A DNA stretch of 64,000 nt from an uncultured Lachnospira sp. (GTDB lineage: Bacteria > Bacillota > Clostridia > Lachnospirales > Lachnospiraceae): assembly GCA_944381165.1 (NCBI GenBank), contig CALWKC010000007.1, positions 29,656 to 93,655 on the forward strand. Direction: 5' to 3'. The notes beneath the pieces are model-generated. The model was given only the letters and a program-made list of their open reading frames with translations. It was not told where the DNA came from and searched no databases. Of the stretch, positions 18,821 through 28,522 are shown piece by piece; within the stretch, counting starts at the first letter, position 1, and the number at the start of each line of letters is the position of its first letter. Position numbers and translations under genes: made by a program.

Positions 18821-19837
18821 CTAATAAGTGTATGGAGTTGTCGGAGTCGCCGGATATTTAGATACGTCCCGTACATAATTATAATTTCCCTGGTCAAGAT
18901 AGTCCTGTATCTCCTGGTCAGTCTTCATAAAACATGCAAAACCCGAACGCATTCTTGTAGAATCAAAGTGATACCAGCCTGTACCGACGTCAACAAGCAG
19001 CCATGCATGGTCTCCCGTCGGTGAATTTTCATTTTCAATCCACATAACCTTTGCGCCGAGAGCTTCAAGCAGCGCTCTGTCAACTGACGTGTACGTAAAG
19101 CAGTCCCCGCCCGTATAATCGGACCTCTTAAGCTCTGTAAGGGCAAGCAGCGCCTCATTCTCCCAATCACTTCCGTCATAACAGATACCCGTATAACCTA
19201 TCTTGTTATGAGCATAGTCAAAAATCGCCCTTAGCTTCTGGCCTGTTGACATTGTATCATCAGTTATGCCGGCAAGAATTTCCTGTGCCAGCGCCTGATA
19301 TGAGCCCTCAACCGGAGCCGGATTTTCAATGGTTATCTGCGCCTGCGCAGTAGCCTCATTTCCGGCAGCGTCAACAGCCCTGTAAGTTACGGTGTAAGTG
19401 CCCGGTGTATTGACGTCAACCTCAGACTTGTCGACCTCAACCTCCACCTCGCCATCGACGTCATCAACTGCTGAGATTCCAGACAGATATGAAATCTTAT
19501 CTCCGAGAACAAACGTCTTATCCTCAACTCCGCTGATAACAGGAGCAGTCACATCTTTTGGCTCCTCTGTTGTCTCTTCATCAGTCTTTTTTTCCTCATC
19601 TTTTTTTGACTGTTCTTCACTCTGCGAATTTACATTGCCGTTGTTTCCGCCGTCTGAAGAAGCTGCAACACTTTTATTGAAATTTATCGCCAAAATCACG
19701 CCCACAACAATCATAACCACAAGCAGCAATGCACCAGCGCAGATAATTGTGTACATGTGCTTTGAGATATATTTTTTTATTTTCTTTATATTAACTTCAC
19801 GTCTGCTCTTTACGTGAACACCTTTTCTGTTTCCCAT
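18821..19837 (-). CDS. Membrane-anchored Ig-like/transglutaminase-like protein
   Basis: The 338-residue protein has a basic cytoplasmic tail, one membrane helix (about 29-51), an acidic Glu/Lys/Thr linker, an Ig-like DUF5011-type domain (about 90-165, VTAPVISGVEDKTFVLGD) and a transglutaminase-like fold (about 175-310). The catalytic triad looks complete: Cys in GGDCFTYTS, His in TGDHAWLLV and Asp in WYHFDST. Such proteins act outside the cell on wall peptides or proteins. The ATG is chosen over a GTG four codons earlier because GAGG then sits six bases upstream. It is first in the apparent operon with the MBOAT genes and starts from a strong promoter at 19888-19916. Confidence 0.88.
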   Translation of the reverse strand: MGNRKGVHVKSRREVNIKKIKKYISKHMYTIICAGALLLVVMIVVGVILAINFNKSVAASSDGGNNGNVNSQSEEQSKKDEEKKTDEETTEEPKDVTAPVISGVEDKTFVLGDKISYLSGISAVDDVDGEVEVEVDKSEVDVNTPGTYTVTYRAVDAAGNEATAQAQITIENPAPVEGSYQALAQEILAGITDDTMSTGQKLRAIFDYAHNKIGYTGICYDGSDWENEALLALTELKRSDYTGGDCFTYTSVDRALLEALGAKVMWIENENSPTGDHAWLLVDVGTGWYHFDSTRMRSGFACFMKTDQEIQDYLDQGNYNYVRDVSKYPATPTTPYTY

Positions 19838-19887
19838 TTTAATCCTCACTTCTGCGCACGCTTTCAGCGTATTGAATTTTCCGTTAA

Positions 19888-19916
19888 ATTATAGAGCATA
19901 TACCTGTCATTTTCAA
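19888..19916 (-). promoter_or_regulatory. Promoter of the transglutaminase/MBOAT module
   Basis: On the minus strand TTGAAA (19911-19916) and a perfect TATAAT (19888-19893) are 17 bp apart, about 50 bp upstream of the start codon. It faces away from the asparaginase promoter. Confidence 0.7.
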
Positions 19917-19931
19917 CCTTTTTTTGCGCAC

Positions 19932-19945
19932 TTGTACAGGTACAA
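19932..19945. promoter_or_regulatory. Palindrome between divergent -35 boxes (candidate operator)
   Basis: TTGTACAGGTACAA is a 14-bp palindrome (TTGTAC-2-GTACAA). It lies 15 bp from the minus-strand -35 box and 3 bp from the plus-strand -35 box, a position from which one regulator could act on both promoters. The regulator is not identified. Confidence 0.45.
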
Positions 19946-19948
19946 ATG

Positions 19949-19977
19949 TTGCCAATTCATGAATAAGGTTTTATAAT
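19949..19977 (+). promoter_or_regulatory. Promoter of the asparaginase gene
   Basis: TTGCCA (19949-19954) and a perfect TATAAT (19972-19977) are separated by 17 bp, about 75 bp upstream of the ATG at 20056. Confidence 0.7.
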
Positions 19978-20055
19978 TTGTTAAAAACGGATAAAATATT
20001 TTTATTAAAAATCAGAACGGAGATTAGTGTAAAACGCTCCGGAACGGAGATTATT

Positions 20056-21153
20056 ATGACTATATACCACCTTTTTACCGGAGGCACAATAGGAAGCAGA
20101 ATAAATACAGACGGACAGATTTCACCTGATGAAAACAGCCCCTACCGTCTCCTGGAAATGTACAAAAAACAATTTACTGCGGATTTTAATATCGAATGTA
20201 TTCCCGTGTATGAAATTCTAAGCGAAAATCTTGACGCAGAACACCTGCTCAAATTAGTAAGAGCCCTCGGTGAACTTCTGGCTTCACAAAAACTTTCAGC
20301 GAATGACGGAATTATAATAACTCACGGAACTGACACGCTTCAATATACCGCGGCAATTCTCGGCTATATCTTCAGCTCTGCCAAAATCCCAATAGTGCTC
20401 GTATCAAGCGATTTTGTTCTTGATGACGAGCGTGCCAACGGCATAGACAACTACCGCTATGCTGTCGAGTTTATTAAAAGCACCGTAAAAGGCGGCTGTT
20501 TTGAAGGCATGAGTGGAGTATTTGTAAGCTACTGCAACAAAGGAGGCGCACCAGCCATTCACCTTGCCACAAGACTGGCTCTTCCCGTTGAATATTCGGG
20601 TGATGTATCAAGCGTATGCAATTCATATTTATGCACGTTTTCTTTCAGGGATAACTCAGGCTCTGAAGCTGTATATAATGAAAAAAGCATACTCCGCACA
20701 GATGCAGACAAAGCCTTCGTTAATATAAATCCGTCGTACCGTATTTTACCCGATAACCGCAGCTTTAATTTAAACCCGAAGACGCTTAAACTGACTGAAA
20801 AAACCGACTATATTCTTCGCATTCGTCCATATCCGGGCTTTAAATATCCCGAATTGTCAGAAGACGTTAAAGCGGTTTTGCATGAAAGCTATCATTCTGG
20901 AACTATCTGCATAAGTGACGACCTGAGAGCCTTTGCCGAAAAAGCCCGCCGTCTCAATATCCCGATTTTGCTGACTGGTCTTGACTGCCGCGAAAACGAG
21001 TATGAAACTGTTGAGCAGTACAGAAAACTTGATATTATACCGGTGCACAACAGCGCGGCAATAGCATTATACTGCAAGCTGTGGCTTGCGGTAAGCAACG
21101 GGCTTGATATTACAGAAATCTGCACGCACAGCTATGCCGGGGACTGGGTGTGA
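20056..21153 (+). CDS. Type I-like L-asparaginase/glutaminase-family amidohydrolase
   Basis: The 365-residue protein shows both catalytic signatures of the asparaginase family: FTGGTIGS at the N-terminus, with the nucleophilic Thr, and ITHGTDTLQYTA near 87-98 with the second Thr and Asp. There is no signal peptide, so it should act in the cytoplasm, converting asparagine (or a related amide) to aspartate and ammonia. The C-terminal half diverges from classic enzymes but keeps overall length. The start is placed at the ATG with GGAG six bases upstream; the longer reading uses a TTG within the promoter. It is the only plus-strand gene here and converges on degV with an 11-bp gap. Confidence 0.88.
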   Translation: MTIYHLFTGGTIGSRINTDGQISPDENSPYRLLEMYKKQFTADFNIECIPVYEILSENLDAEHLLKLVRALGELLASQKLSANDGIIITHGTDTLQYTAAILGYIFSSAKIPIVLVSSDFVLDDERANGIDNYRYAVEFIKSTVKGGCFEGMSGVFVSYCNKGGAPAIHLATRLALPVEYSGDVSSVCNSYLCTFSFRDNSGSEAVYNEKSILRTDADKAFVNINPSYRILPDNRSFNLNPKTLKLTEKTDYILRIRPYPGFKYPELSEDVKAVLHESYHSGTICISDDLRAFAEKARRLNIPILLTGLDCRENEYETVEQYRKLDIIPVHNSAAIALYCKLWLAVSNGLDITEICTHSYAGDWV

Positions 21154-21164
21154 ACTTTAAGCGC

Positions 21165-22043
21165 CTACCCTCTGTCCGGACGGCATGAACATCCGATACC
21201 AAGTCCTCCGTAGCCTATATGACAGGACACTCCCATTGAGAGATTATCGCAGTGTACCTCCATTCCCGGAAACGCTGCCCTGATCTCCTCCTCCCATTCG
21301 CGGGACACATCAGCCGGGGCGCTTGAAGCTGCCAGAAGATTAACCTCTCCGCGCTTATACCACTCCGAAAACGTTGTCTCCAAATCGTGCTTCAGTGCCT
21401 CAATCATCACTCTCTTTGCTTTGTTGAAACCTCTGCACTTCCTGTAAACATCAAGCGTTCCCACATCAAATCTGAGCACGGGCTTAATATTCAGCACATT
21501 TCCGAGAGCTGCCGAAGCCGGAGAAATTCTGCCTCCGCGCTTAAGATTATCAAGCGTCTCAACCCCTATGTAAATAACCATATTGGCCTTTGACGCCTCG
21601 AGCGTCTTTTTAATCCACGGAGCAACATATCCTTCATCTATCAGTTCAAGCGCATCCAGCACCGCCCTGCGCTGTGCCGATGAAACTCTTCCGTTATCGA
21701 CGACAAACACACGGTTTTTGTATTTTTCATCCTCTGCAAAAGTCTCTGCAGTATGACACGAGCCGCTCAGACCGCTGCTTATCGGTATATATATTATCTG
21801 CTCATACTCTTTAAGCGCCTCATCCCAGATATTCATCACGTCCGTAGGCGACGGCTGTGATGTCCGCACATCCGCGCCGCTCTTTAATATTTTAAGAAAA
21901 TCATCCCATGTATATGTAACACCCTCGTAGCAGCATTCCCCGTCTACATAAAAAGGCATCGGCAAAACCTTAATACCGAGCCTGTCCGCTTCTTCCTTCG
22001 TTATTCCGCTGTGGCTGTCAGTCACTACCCCAATCCTCTTCAT
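21165..22043 (-). CDS. DegV-family fatty-acid-binding protein
   Basis: The 292-residue protein begins MKRIGVVTDSHSGITKEEAD and contains RTSQPSPTDV, ISSGLSGSCHTAETFA and KRGGRISPASAALGNVL, the classic DegV motifs. These proteins bind a fatty acid and present it to fatty acid kinase (FakA type) for phospholipid synthesis. The length is typical. GGAGG lies 11 bases before the ATG and a promoter is visible upstream. It appears to be a single-gene unit. Confidence 0.95.
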   Translation of the reverse strand: MKRIGVVTDSHSGITKEEADRLGIKVLPMPFYVDGECCYEGVTYTWDDFLKILKSGADVRTSQPSPTDVMNIWDEALKEYEQIIYIPISSGLSGSCHTAETFAEDEKYKNRVFVVDNGRVSSAQRRAVLDALELIDEGYVAPWIKKTLEASKANMVIYIGVETLDNLKRGGRISPASAALGNVLNIKPVLRFDVGTLDVYRKCRGFNKAKRVMIEALKHDLETTFSEWYKRGEVNLLAASSAPADVSREWEEEIRAAFPGMEVHCDNLSMGVSCHIGYGGLGIGCSCRPDRG

Positions 22044-22086
22044 ATTATAAACCGCCTCCGTTTTTCAAATAATTGAGATAAATTTT

Positions 22087-22114
22087 ATTATATCAAACAT
22101 TTTGAAAATCTCAA
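22087..22114 (-). promoter_or_regulatory. Promoter of the DegV gene
   Basis: On the minus strand TTGAGA (22109-22114) and TATAAT (22087-22092) are 16 bp apart and about 45 bp upstream of the start codon. Confidence 0.6.
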
Positions 22115-22317
22115 TATTATTTTTTCTGTCAAACAACTTTAAAGCACTTCAGCCCGCGCCATTCGCAAAGAGCGCTGTTACTGACGCACACAGCGCAGAA
22201 ACGTCAGGAAACAGCGCCCTTAAAAAGCTTAAAGCTCAGTTTATTTGCTGAATTTTAAATTTATTGCCCGATGCTTCCGCTCTGCTGCGCGGCTCATCGG
22301 CTTTTTCGGCTATCGTC

Positions 22318-22587
22318 TTAAATCTCCTTATATCCGCATGCATATTTCTGTTTAGCCTGTTCTACCTTCTTATCCTCCGCCTCTGGAGTAGGATATAGGC
22401 CTTTAGCATGCATAATCTTAAAAACATCATCCTGAATTTCATGCTCCTGCTCTAAAATTTTTAAAAATGTGTTTCTGACATTTTCATGAACACACTCGTT
22501 TGAAAATGTATTGTATACATTAGTTGATGTCTTCTCTGCTGTAAGTGCATCTCCGAGCACTTCCTTGTCAGTGTAAATCTGCTCCAT
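22318..22587 (-). CDS. CotF-like spore coat protein
   Basis: The 89-residue protein (MEQIYTDKEVLGDALTAEKT) is an all-helical, ferritin-like four-helix fragment of the Coat_F type found in spore-forming Clostridia, usually in small tandem genes. The start is set at the ATG with GGAGG seven bases upstream. It lies 43 bp behind another small helical gene on the same strand and the two probably function together in the spore coat. A GC-rich hairpin (about 22171-22217) follows the gene but lacks a good T tail. Confidence 0.8.
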   Translation of the reverse strand: MEQIYTDKEVLGDALTAEKTSTNVYNTFSNECVHENVRNTFLKILEQEHEIQDDVFKIMHAKGLYPTPEAEDKKVEQAKQKYACGYKEI

Positions 22588-22630
22588 AAAATTTCCTCCA
22601 TTCAAAGCTGTTTTTAATCAGACGCGTTAT

Positions 22631-22816
22631 TTAGCCAAGCTGCTTGTAAAGCATATTGAAATGTCCCTGATGCTTGCGGGAAATCTCCTCAAAGCAGCTC
22701 TTAATCTCCTCATCCTGTGTATGTTCTGCAAGCATCTTGAATTTTTTTACAAGAAGCTCTTCCTCATTTAAAAGTTCGTTTAATGCTGAAAGTTCTTTCT
22801 CTGAAATCTGGCTCAT
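22631..22816 (-). CDS. Small helical spore-coat-associated protein
   Basis: The 61-residue protein (MSQISEKELSALNELLNEEE) is highly charged and helical, with the His/Glu pattern KHQGHFNMLYKQLG seen in short CotF/ferritin-like partners. The ATG follows GGAGG by five bases. It sits directly upstream of the CotF-like gene, the usual arrangement of these pairs in Lachnospiraceae. No sporulation sigma-factor promoter could be assigned with confidence. Confidence 0.7.
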   Translation of the reverse strand: MSQISEKELSALNELLNEEELLVKKFKMLAEHTQDEEIKSCFEEISRKHQGHFNMLYKQLG

Positions 22817-22996
22817 TTTTACCTCCATTCACAAGCGTTCACATAAAGATAAACAGACACAACATCTCTTTCATTGTTTTCTTTAAACGCCGATAATTTG
22901 TTGCCGCATCTTATTATTGCGCATATCAGACATGTTTATACAAGTCCGCGCGATACATTTTTTGTTTTGAATTTTAAACTTTTAAATTTTTATTAC

Positions 22997-23126
22997 AAAG
23001 AGTTCGCTTGCGAACTCTTTCGCGAGGCGCGGATTTGTAAGAATAATTACCTTTCCGCGCCTCTGCGATCATGCGGAGCATTTTTATTCTATAGGAAGTT
23101 CAGAGAACTTTCCTATAGAATAAAAA
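22997..23126. repeat. Block of three consecutive hairpins, intergenic
   Basis: The 409-bp gap between the spore-coat genes and the radical-SAM gene holds three inverted repeats. H1 (22997-23020) is a perfect 10-bp stem with a CTTG loop. H2 (23024-23063) pairs GAGGCGCGGA with TCCGCGCCTC. H3 (23081-23126) is a 21-22-bp near-perfect repeat centred on AGTTCAGAGAACT. The U runs lie on the wrong side for simple termination by H3. Part of H1/H2 recurs at 32837-32877. Confidence 0.7.
23003..23043 (+). repeat. 41-bp dispersed repeat, copy A
   Basis: This 41-bp segment contains TTCGCGAGGCGCGGATT and matches the segment at 32837-32877 at 35 of 41 positions without gaps, in the same orientation. Both copies are intergenic. 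Confidence 0.75.
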
Positions 23127-23129
23127 GCG

Positions 23130-23184
23130 TTTACAAACATATGTTTGTATGTTATTATATAAACATATCAAGAACATATGTTTG
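23130..23184 (+). promoter_or_regulatory. SOS-type promoter with two LexA-like boxes
   Basis: TTTACA (23130-23135) and TATTAT (23153-23158) are 17 bp apart. The perfect 16-bp palindrome ACAAACATATGTTTGT (23133-23148) covers the -35 and spacer, and a second box, GAACATATGTTTG (23172-23184), lies just past the expected transcription start. The cores AAAC-N4-GTTT and GAAC-N4-GTTT resemble the Firmicute LexA box (GAAC-N4-GTTY). Confidence 0.7.
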
Positions 23185-23225
23185 TAAAATATGGCAAATT
23201 TATAAAAAGGCGGTGTTATTCATAT

Positions 23226-24719
23226 ATGATTATTCAGGAGAATATGCAATTAATGGAAAAGCTTTCGATTTTAGGCAATGCAGCAAAGTTTGACGTCTCA
23301 TGCAGTTCCAGCGGCGTTGAAAAGCACAACAACGGCGCCGGTATAGGAAATTCCAAAGCCTGCGGCATATGCCACAGTTTTTCCGCTGACGGCAGATGTA
23401 TTTCTCTTCTCAAAATTTTATATACAAATGAATGTATCTTCGACTGCCGTTACTGCATCAACCGCTCCTCAAACGATGTTGTTCGGACAAGCTTTACTCC
23501 CGAAGAGGTCTGTACTCTCACTATCGAATTTTACCGCCGCAATTATATAGAAGGCCTGTTTCTAAGCTCCGGCATTCTTCACAGCCCCGATTATACGATG
23601 TCTCAGCTTGTCGAGACTGTGCGCCTGCTGCGCACCAAATATCATTTCGGCGGTTATATCCACCTCAAGGCAATACCCGGAGCCTCCGGGGATTTAATTG
23701 AGGCTGCCGGGTGGTATGCTGACAGAATGAGCGTAAATCTTGAGCTTCCTACGGCGGAAGGTCTTAAAAATCTTGCTCCTCACAAGAGCCGCAAGGCTAT
23801 CCTCACGCCGATGCGTCAGATCCGGAACGGAATATATCACAACAGCGGACGGCCACTCATTTCCGCTGTGAATGACAGCCCGTCTGCTTATATCTCCGGC
23901 AGCAGCTTCAATTCTGACGAAAATCTCAACAGCGCAACACGCAAACCTGATACCGGTACTGTCTCCGACATAACCGCAGGAAAAATCACACATCAAAAAA
24001 ATCTGCCGTCAGCGCGCTCTAAGAAGCTTTTTGTACCTGCCGGTCAGAGCACACAGATGATTATCGGAGCAACTCCCGAGAGCGACTACCATATTATGAC
24101 TGTCGCCGAAGCTCTGTACGACAAATATAATTTAAAGAGGGTATACTATTCGGCATTTGTAAACGTCAACCACGACGATACTCTTCCTGTTCAGTCTGAT
24201 AACAGCGATGTTCCTCTTCTGCGCGAACACAGGCTGTACCAAGCAGACTGGCTTATGCGCTTTTACGGGTTTAAATCCTGCGAGCTTCTGTCACAGGAAC
24301 GTCCGAATTTTAACGTACTTCTCGACCCCAAGTGCGACTGGGCGCTAAGGCATCTTGAGCATTTTCCCGTTGAAATTAACCGCGCCGACTACTACACCCT
24401 GCTGCGCGTTCCGGGAATAGGAGTCAATTCAGCAAAAAGAATTGTACGCGCCAGGCGTCAGTCCAAGCTTGATTTTTCTGATATAAAAAAAATGGGGGTT
24501 GTCCTGAAGCGGGCACTGTATTTTATCACCTGTCAGGGCCGCATGATGTACAACACTCCGATAGAAGAAAACTATATAACTAACAATCTTATAGGCAGCG
24601 ACTGGAAAAAGACATATGATATAGCACACCACAACAGTTACAGACAGCTTTCGCTTTTTGATGATTTTAATGTAAGCACTGACACTGCTGCCTCGATTAT
24701 AAAAGCAGAACAATCCTGA
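23226..24719 (+). CDS. Radical SAM DNA modification/repair-type protein (TIGR03916-like)
   Basis: The 497-residue protein has a radical-SAM cluster motif CIFDCRYC (Cx3Cx2C) within NECIFDCRYCINR, an N-terminal FDVSCSSSG and CGICHSFSADGRC region with extra cysteines, and a helix-hairpin-helix near the C-terminus (VPGIGVNSAKRIVRARR) expected to contact DNA. This combination and the neighbouring gene match the pair modelled as TIGR03916/TIGR03915, predicted to act in DNA modification or repair and sometimes joined to uracil-DNA glycosylase domains. A low-complexity insert (about 225-275) separates the core from the HhH part. The start is placed at 23226 because the first ATG of the frame lies inside the downstream LexA-like box; an AAAGGCGG site is 12 bases upstream. 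Biochemical activity is unknown. Confidence 0.85.
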   Translation: MIIQENMQLMEKLSILGNAAKFDVSCSSSGVEKHNNGAGIGNSKACGICHSFSADGRCISLLKILYTNECIFDCRYCINRSSNDVVRTSFTPEEVCTLTIEFYRRNYIEGLFLSSGILHSPDYTMSQLVETVRLLRTKYHFGGYIHLKAIPGASGDLIEAAGWYADRMSVNLELPTAEGLKNLAPHKSRKAILTPMRQIRNGIYHNSGRPLISAVNDSPSAYISGSSFNSDENLNSATRKPDTGTVSDITAGKITHQKNLPSARSKKLFVPAGQSTQMIIGATPESDYHIMTVAEALYDKYNLKRVYYSAFVNVNHDDTLPVQSDNSDVPLLREHRLYQADWLMRFYGFKSCELLSQERPNFNVLLDPKCDWALRHLEHFPVEINRADYYTLLRVPGIGVNSAKRIVRARRQSKLDFSDIKKMGVVLKRALYFITCQGRMMYNTPIEENYITNNLIGSDWKKTYDIAHHNSYRQLSLFDDFNVSTDTAASIIKAEQS

Positions 24720-24775
24720 ATCTGAGCCGGCAGAATGCTTTTATTTGTATTTTGAGAAAAGGAATTTAAAAAAAA

Positions 24776-25597
24776 ATGAACAATTTTCATGACAACAGTT
24801 CTTCAGACAACAGCACAAACATCATTAAAAATATCTATCTGTGCGACGGTACCACAGAAGGAATCTTCACCGCCATATACCGTGCGTGGGCTGACGGAAC
24901 AAACCGCACCGATGTGCGAATAAAAGGCAGCTGCGATACACTGTCGTTTTTTGAAAATTATATTGAGACAAAGACCGATTACAACCTTGCCGAAAAGGTA
25001 TGTCAAAGCATAAAACATAAGCTTTCAGAAAATATATACTTTTATATTTACCGGGCCTCGCTGTCCTTCAATCCCGACAGAGCCTCTTACATATACAGCT
25101 TTTTGCAAAAAGCATTCAGAAACGGGCCTTCTATAATCAATGCGCTCTCCGATAATGATGTGATGAAGCTGTTTGAACTGGACAGACAGGTAGGCCGCGA
25201 AGCTCACACCCATCTTGAATTTGTGCGTTTTGAAGAATTGGAAAACGGCGTGCTCGCATGCAGAATTAACCCTAAAAGCAATGTTATTCCCCTTATAACA
25301 GAACATTTTTCAGACCGCCTGCACACCGAAAACTGGATTATACTTGATACCGGACGCAGTTTTGCAGCCGTGCACAGAGCTCACAGCGCTCCTTTTTTCT
25401 GCGCTCTTTCTGATGAACAGCTCACAGCTTTTTCAGGTTTTTCAGAGAAGGAAGAGAATTTTAAGAAATTATGGAAGACATTTTTTGAGACAATAGCAAT
25501 CAAGGAGCGCGTAAATCCGTCACTGCAGCGCACCATGATGCCTTTAAGATACCGGAAATACATGAACGCAGAATGTCCAAACCCACGTTTACCGTGA
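24776..25597 (+). CDS. DNA-metabolism partner protein (TIGR03915/DUF4130-like)
   Basis: The 273-residue protein begins after a Ser/Asn-rich leader with NIYLCDGTTEGIFTAIYRAW, and has the conserved VGREAHTHLEFVRFEELENG and HFSDRLHTENWIILDTGR stretches of the family that always accompanies the radical-SAM protein above. It is thought to act with that enzyme on DNA; no catalytic mechanism is established. The ATG follows AGGAA. It lies 56 bp behind the radical-SAM gene and so should share its SOS-type promoter. A hairpin overlaps the stop codon. Confidence 0.82.
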   Translation: MNNFHDNSSSDNSTNIIKNIYLCDGTTEGIFTAIYRAWADGTNRTDVRIKGSCDTLSFFENYIETKTDYNLAEKVCQSIKHKLSENIYFYIYRASLSFNPDRASYIYSFLQKAFRNGPSIINALSDNDVMKLFELDRQVGREAHTHLEFVRFEELENGVLACRINPKSNVIPLITEHFSDRLHTENWIILDTGRSFAAVHRAHSAPFFCALSDEQLTAFSGFSEKEENFKKLWKTFFETIAIKERVNPSLQRTMMPLRYRKYMNAECPNPRLP

Positions 25598-25610
25598 ATT
25601 TGGACATTTT
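25574..25610 (+). terminator. Terminator of the radical-SAM operon
   Basis: TGTCCAAACCCACG pairs with CGTGAATTTGGACA (one mismatched pair region) and is followed by four T residues. The hairpin spans the end of the coding sequence. Confidence 0.5.
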
Positions 25611-25654
25611 CCGCTCAACAATCCGGCAACAGAATGCTTTCTTTAAGTACAGCG

Positions 25655-26071
25655 TCACTTGCCTGACGAATAGCCATGCGCTCCCTTTAATCTCGCCATA
25701 GCTCTTGAAAGCGAGGCCTGTGAAATATGGTATTCCATAATGCTCTGCTTAGACTGAAGCTGCTCTCTGGCTCTTTCAAGCGCTGCCTCGGCACGGAATT
25801 CATCTATCTCTTCCGGTCTCTCAGCAGAGTAAACCAGAATATCAACCTTATTGTTTTCTACTTTTATAAGACCATCTGAAACAATCGCCTTCTGCCATGT
25901 TCCGTCAGGCAGCTTAAAACGTATCTCTCCGATTTCAACCGTAGCCGTCATCTGTTCATGATGTGCCATTACAGCCATCTCCCCGTCATAAGCAGGAAAC
26001 ACAAGGATTTCACATTCGCCGTCATAAAAGACTCTGTTGCAGGCAACAATTTTTAATAAAAAAGTGCTCAT
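25655..26071 (-). CDS. atpC: ATP synthase F1 epsilon subunit
   Basis: The 138-residue protein has the N-terminal beta-sandwich (FLLKIVACNRVFYDGECEIL) and the C-terminal helical pair of AtpC (EAALERAREQLQSK). It forms part of the central stalk and can inhibit ATP hydrolysis. The start is the ATG with GAGAGG eight bases upstream. It is the last gene of the operon, 14 bp after atpD. No clear terminator follows it. Confidence 0.96.
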   Translation of the reverse strand: MSTFLLKIVACNRVFYDGECEILVFPAYDGEMAVMAHHEQMTATVEIGEIRFKLPDGTWQKAIVSDGLIKVENNKVDILVYSAERPEEIDEFRAEAALERAREQLQSKQSIMEYHISQASLSRAMARLKGAHGYSSGK

Positions 26072-26085
26072 TACCAACACCTCTC

Positions 26086-28502
<2,417 letters not shown>

Positions 28503-28522
28503 AACGCATCACTCCGTATCAC

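Noticed and set aside
19978-20055. Extended N-terminus of the asparaginase from a TTG
   Set aside because: It begins one base after the -10 box, has no ribosome site and adds residues before the normal family start.
22150-22317. Structured RNA downstream of the CotF-like gene
   Set aside because: One GC-rich hairpin is present, but nothing matches a known RNA class and it is better seen as a weak transcript end.
23081-23126. FRT-like recombination site
   Set aside because: The arms share only a few bases (TATAGGAA) with FRT and no recombinase gene is nearby; the symmetry is explained as a plain hairpin.
23178-23225. Earlier in-frame ATG for the radical-SAM gene
   Set aside because: This ATG lies inside the second LexA-like box, has no ribosome site, and would add residues absent from the usual family N-terminus.
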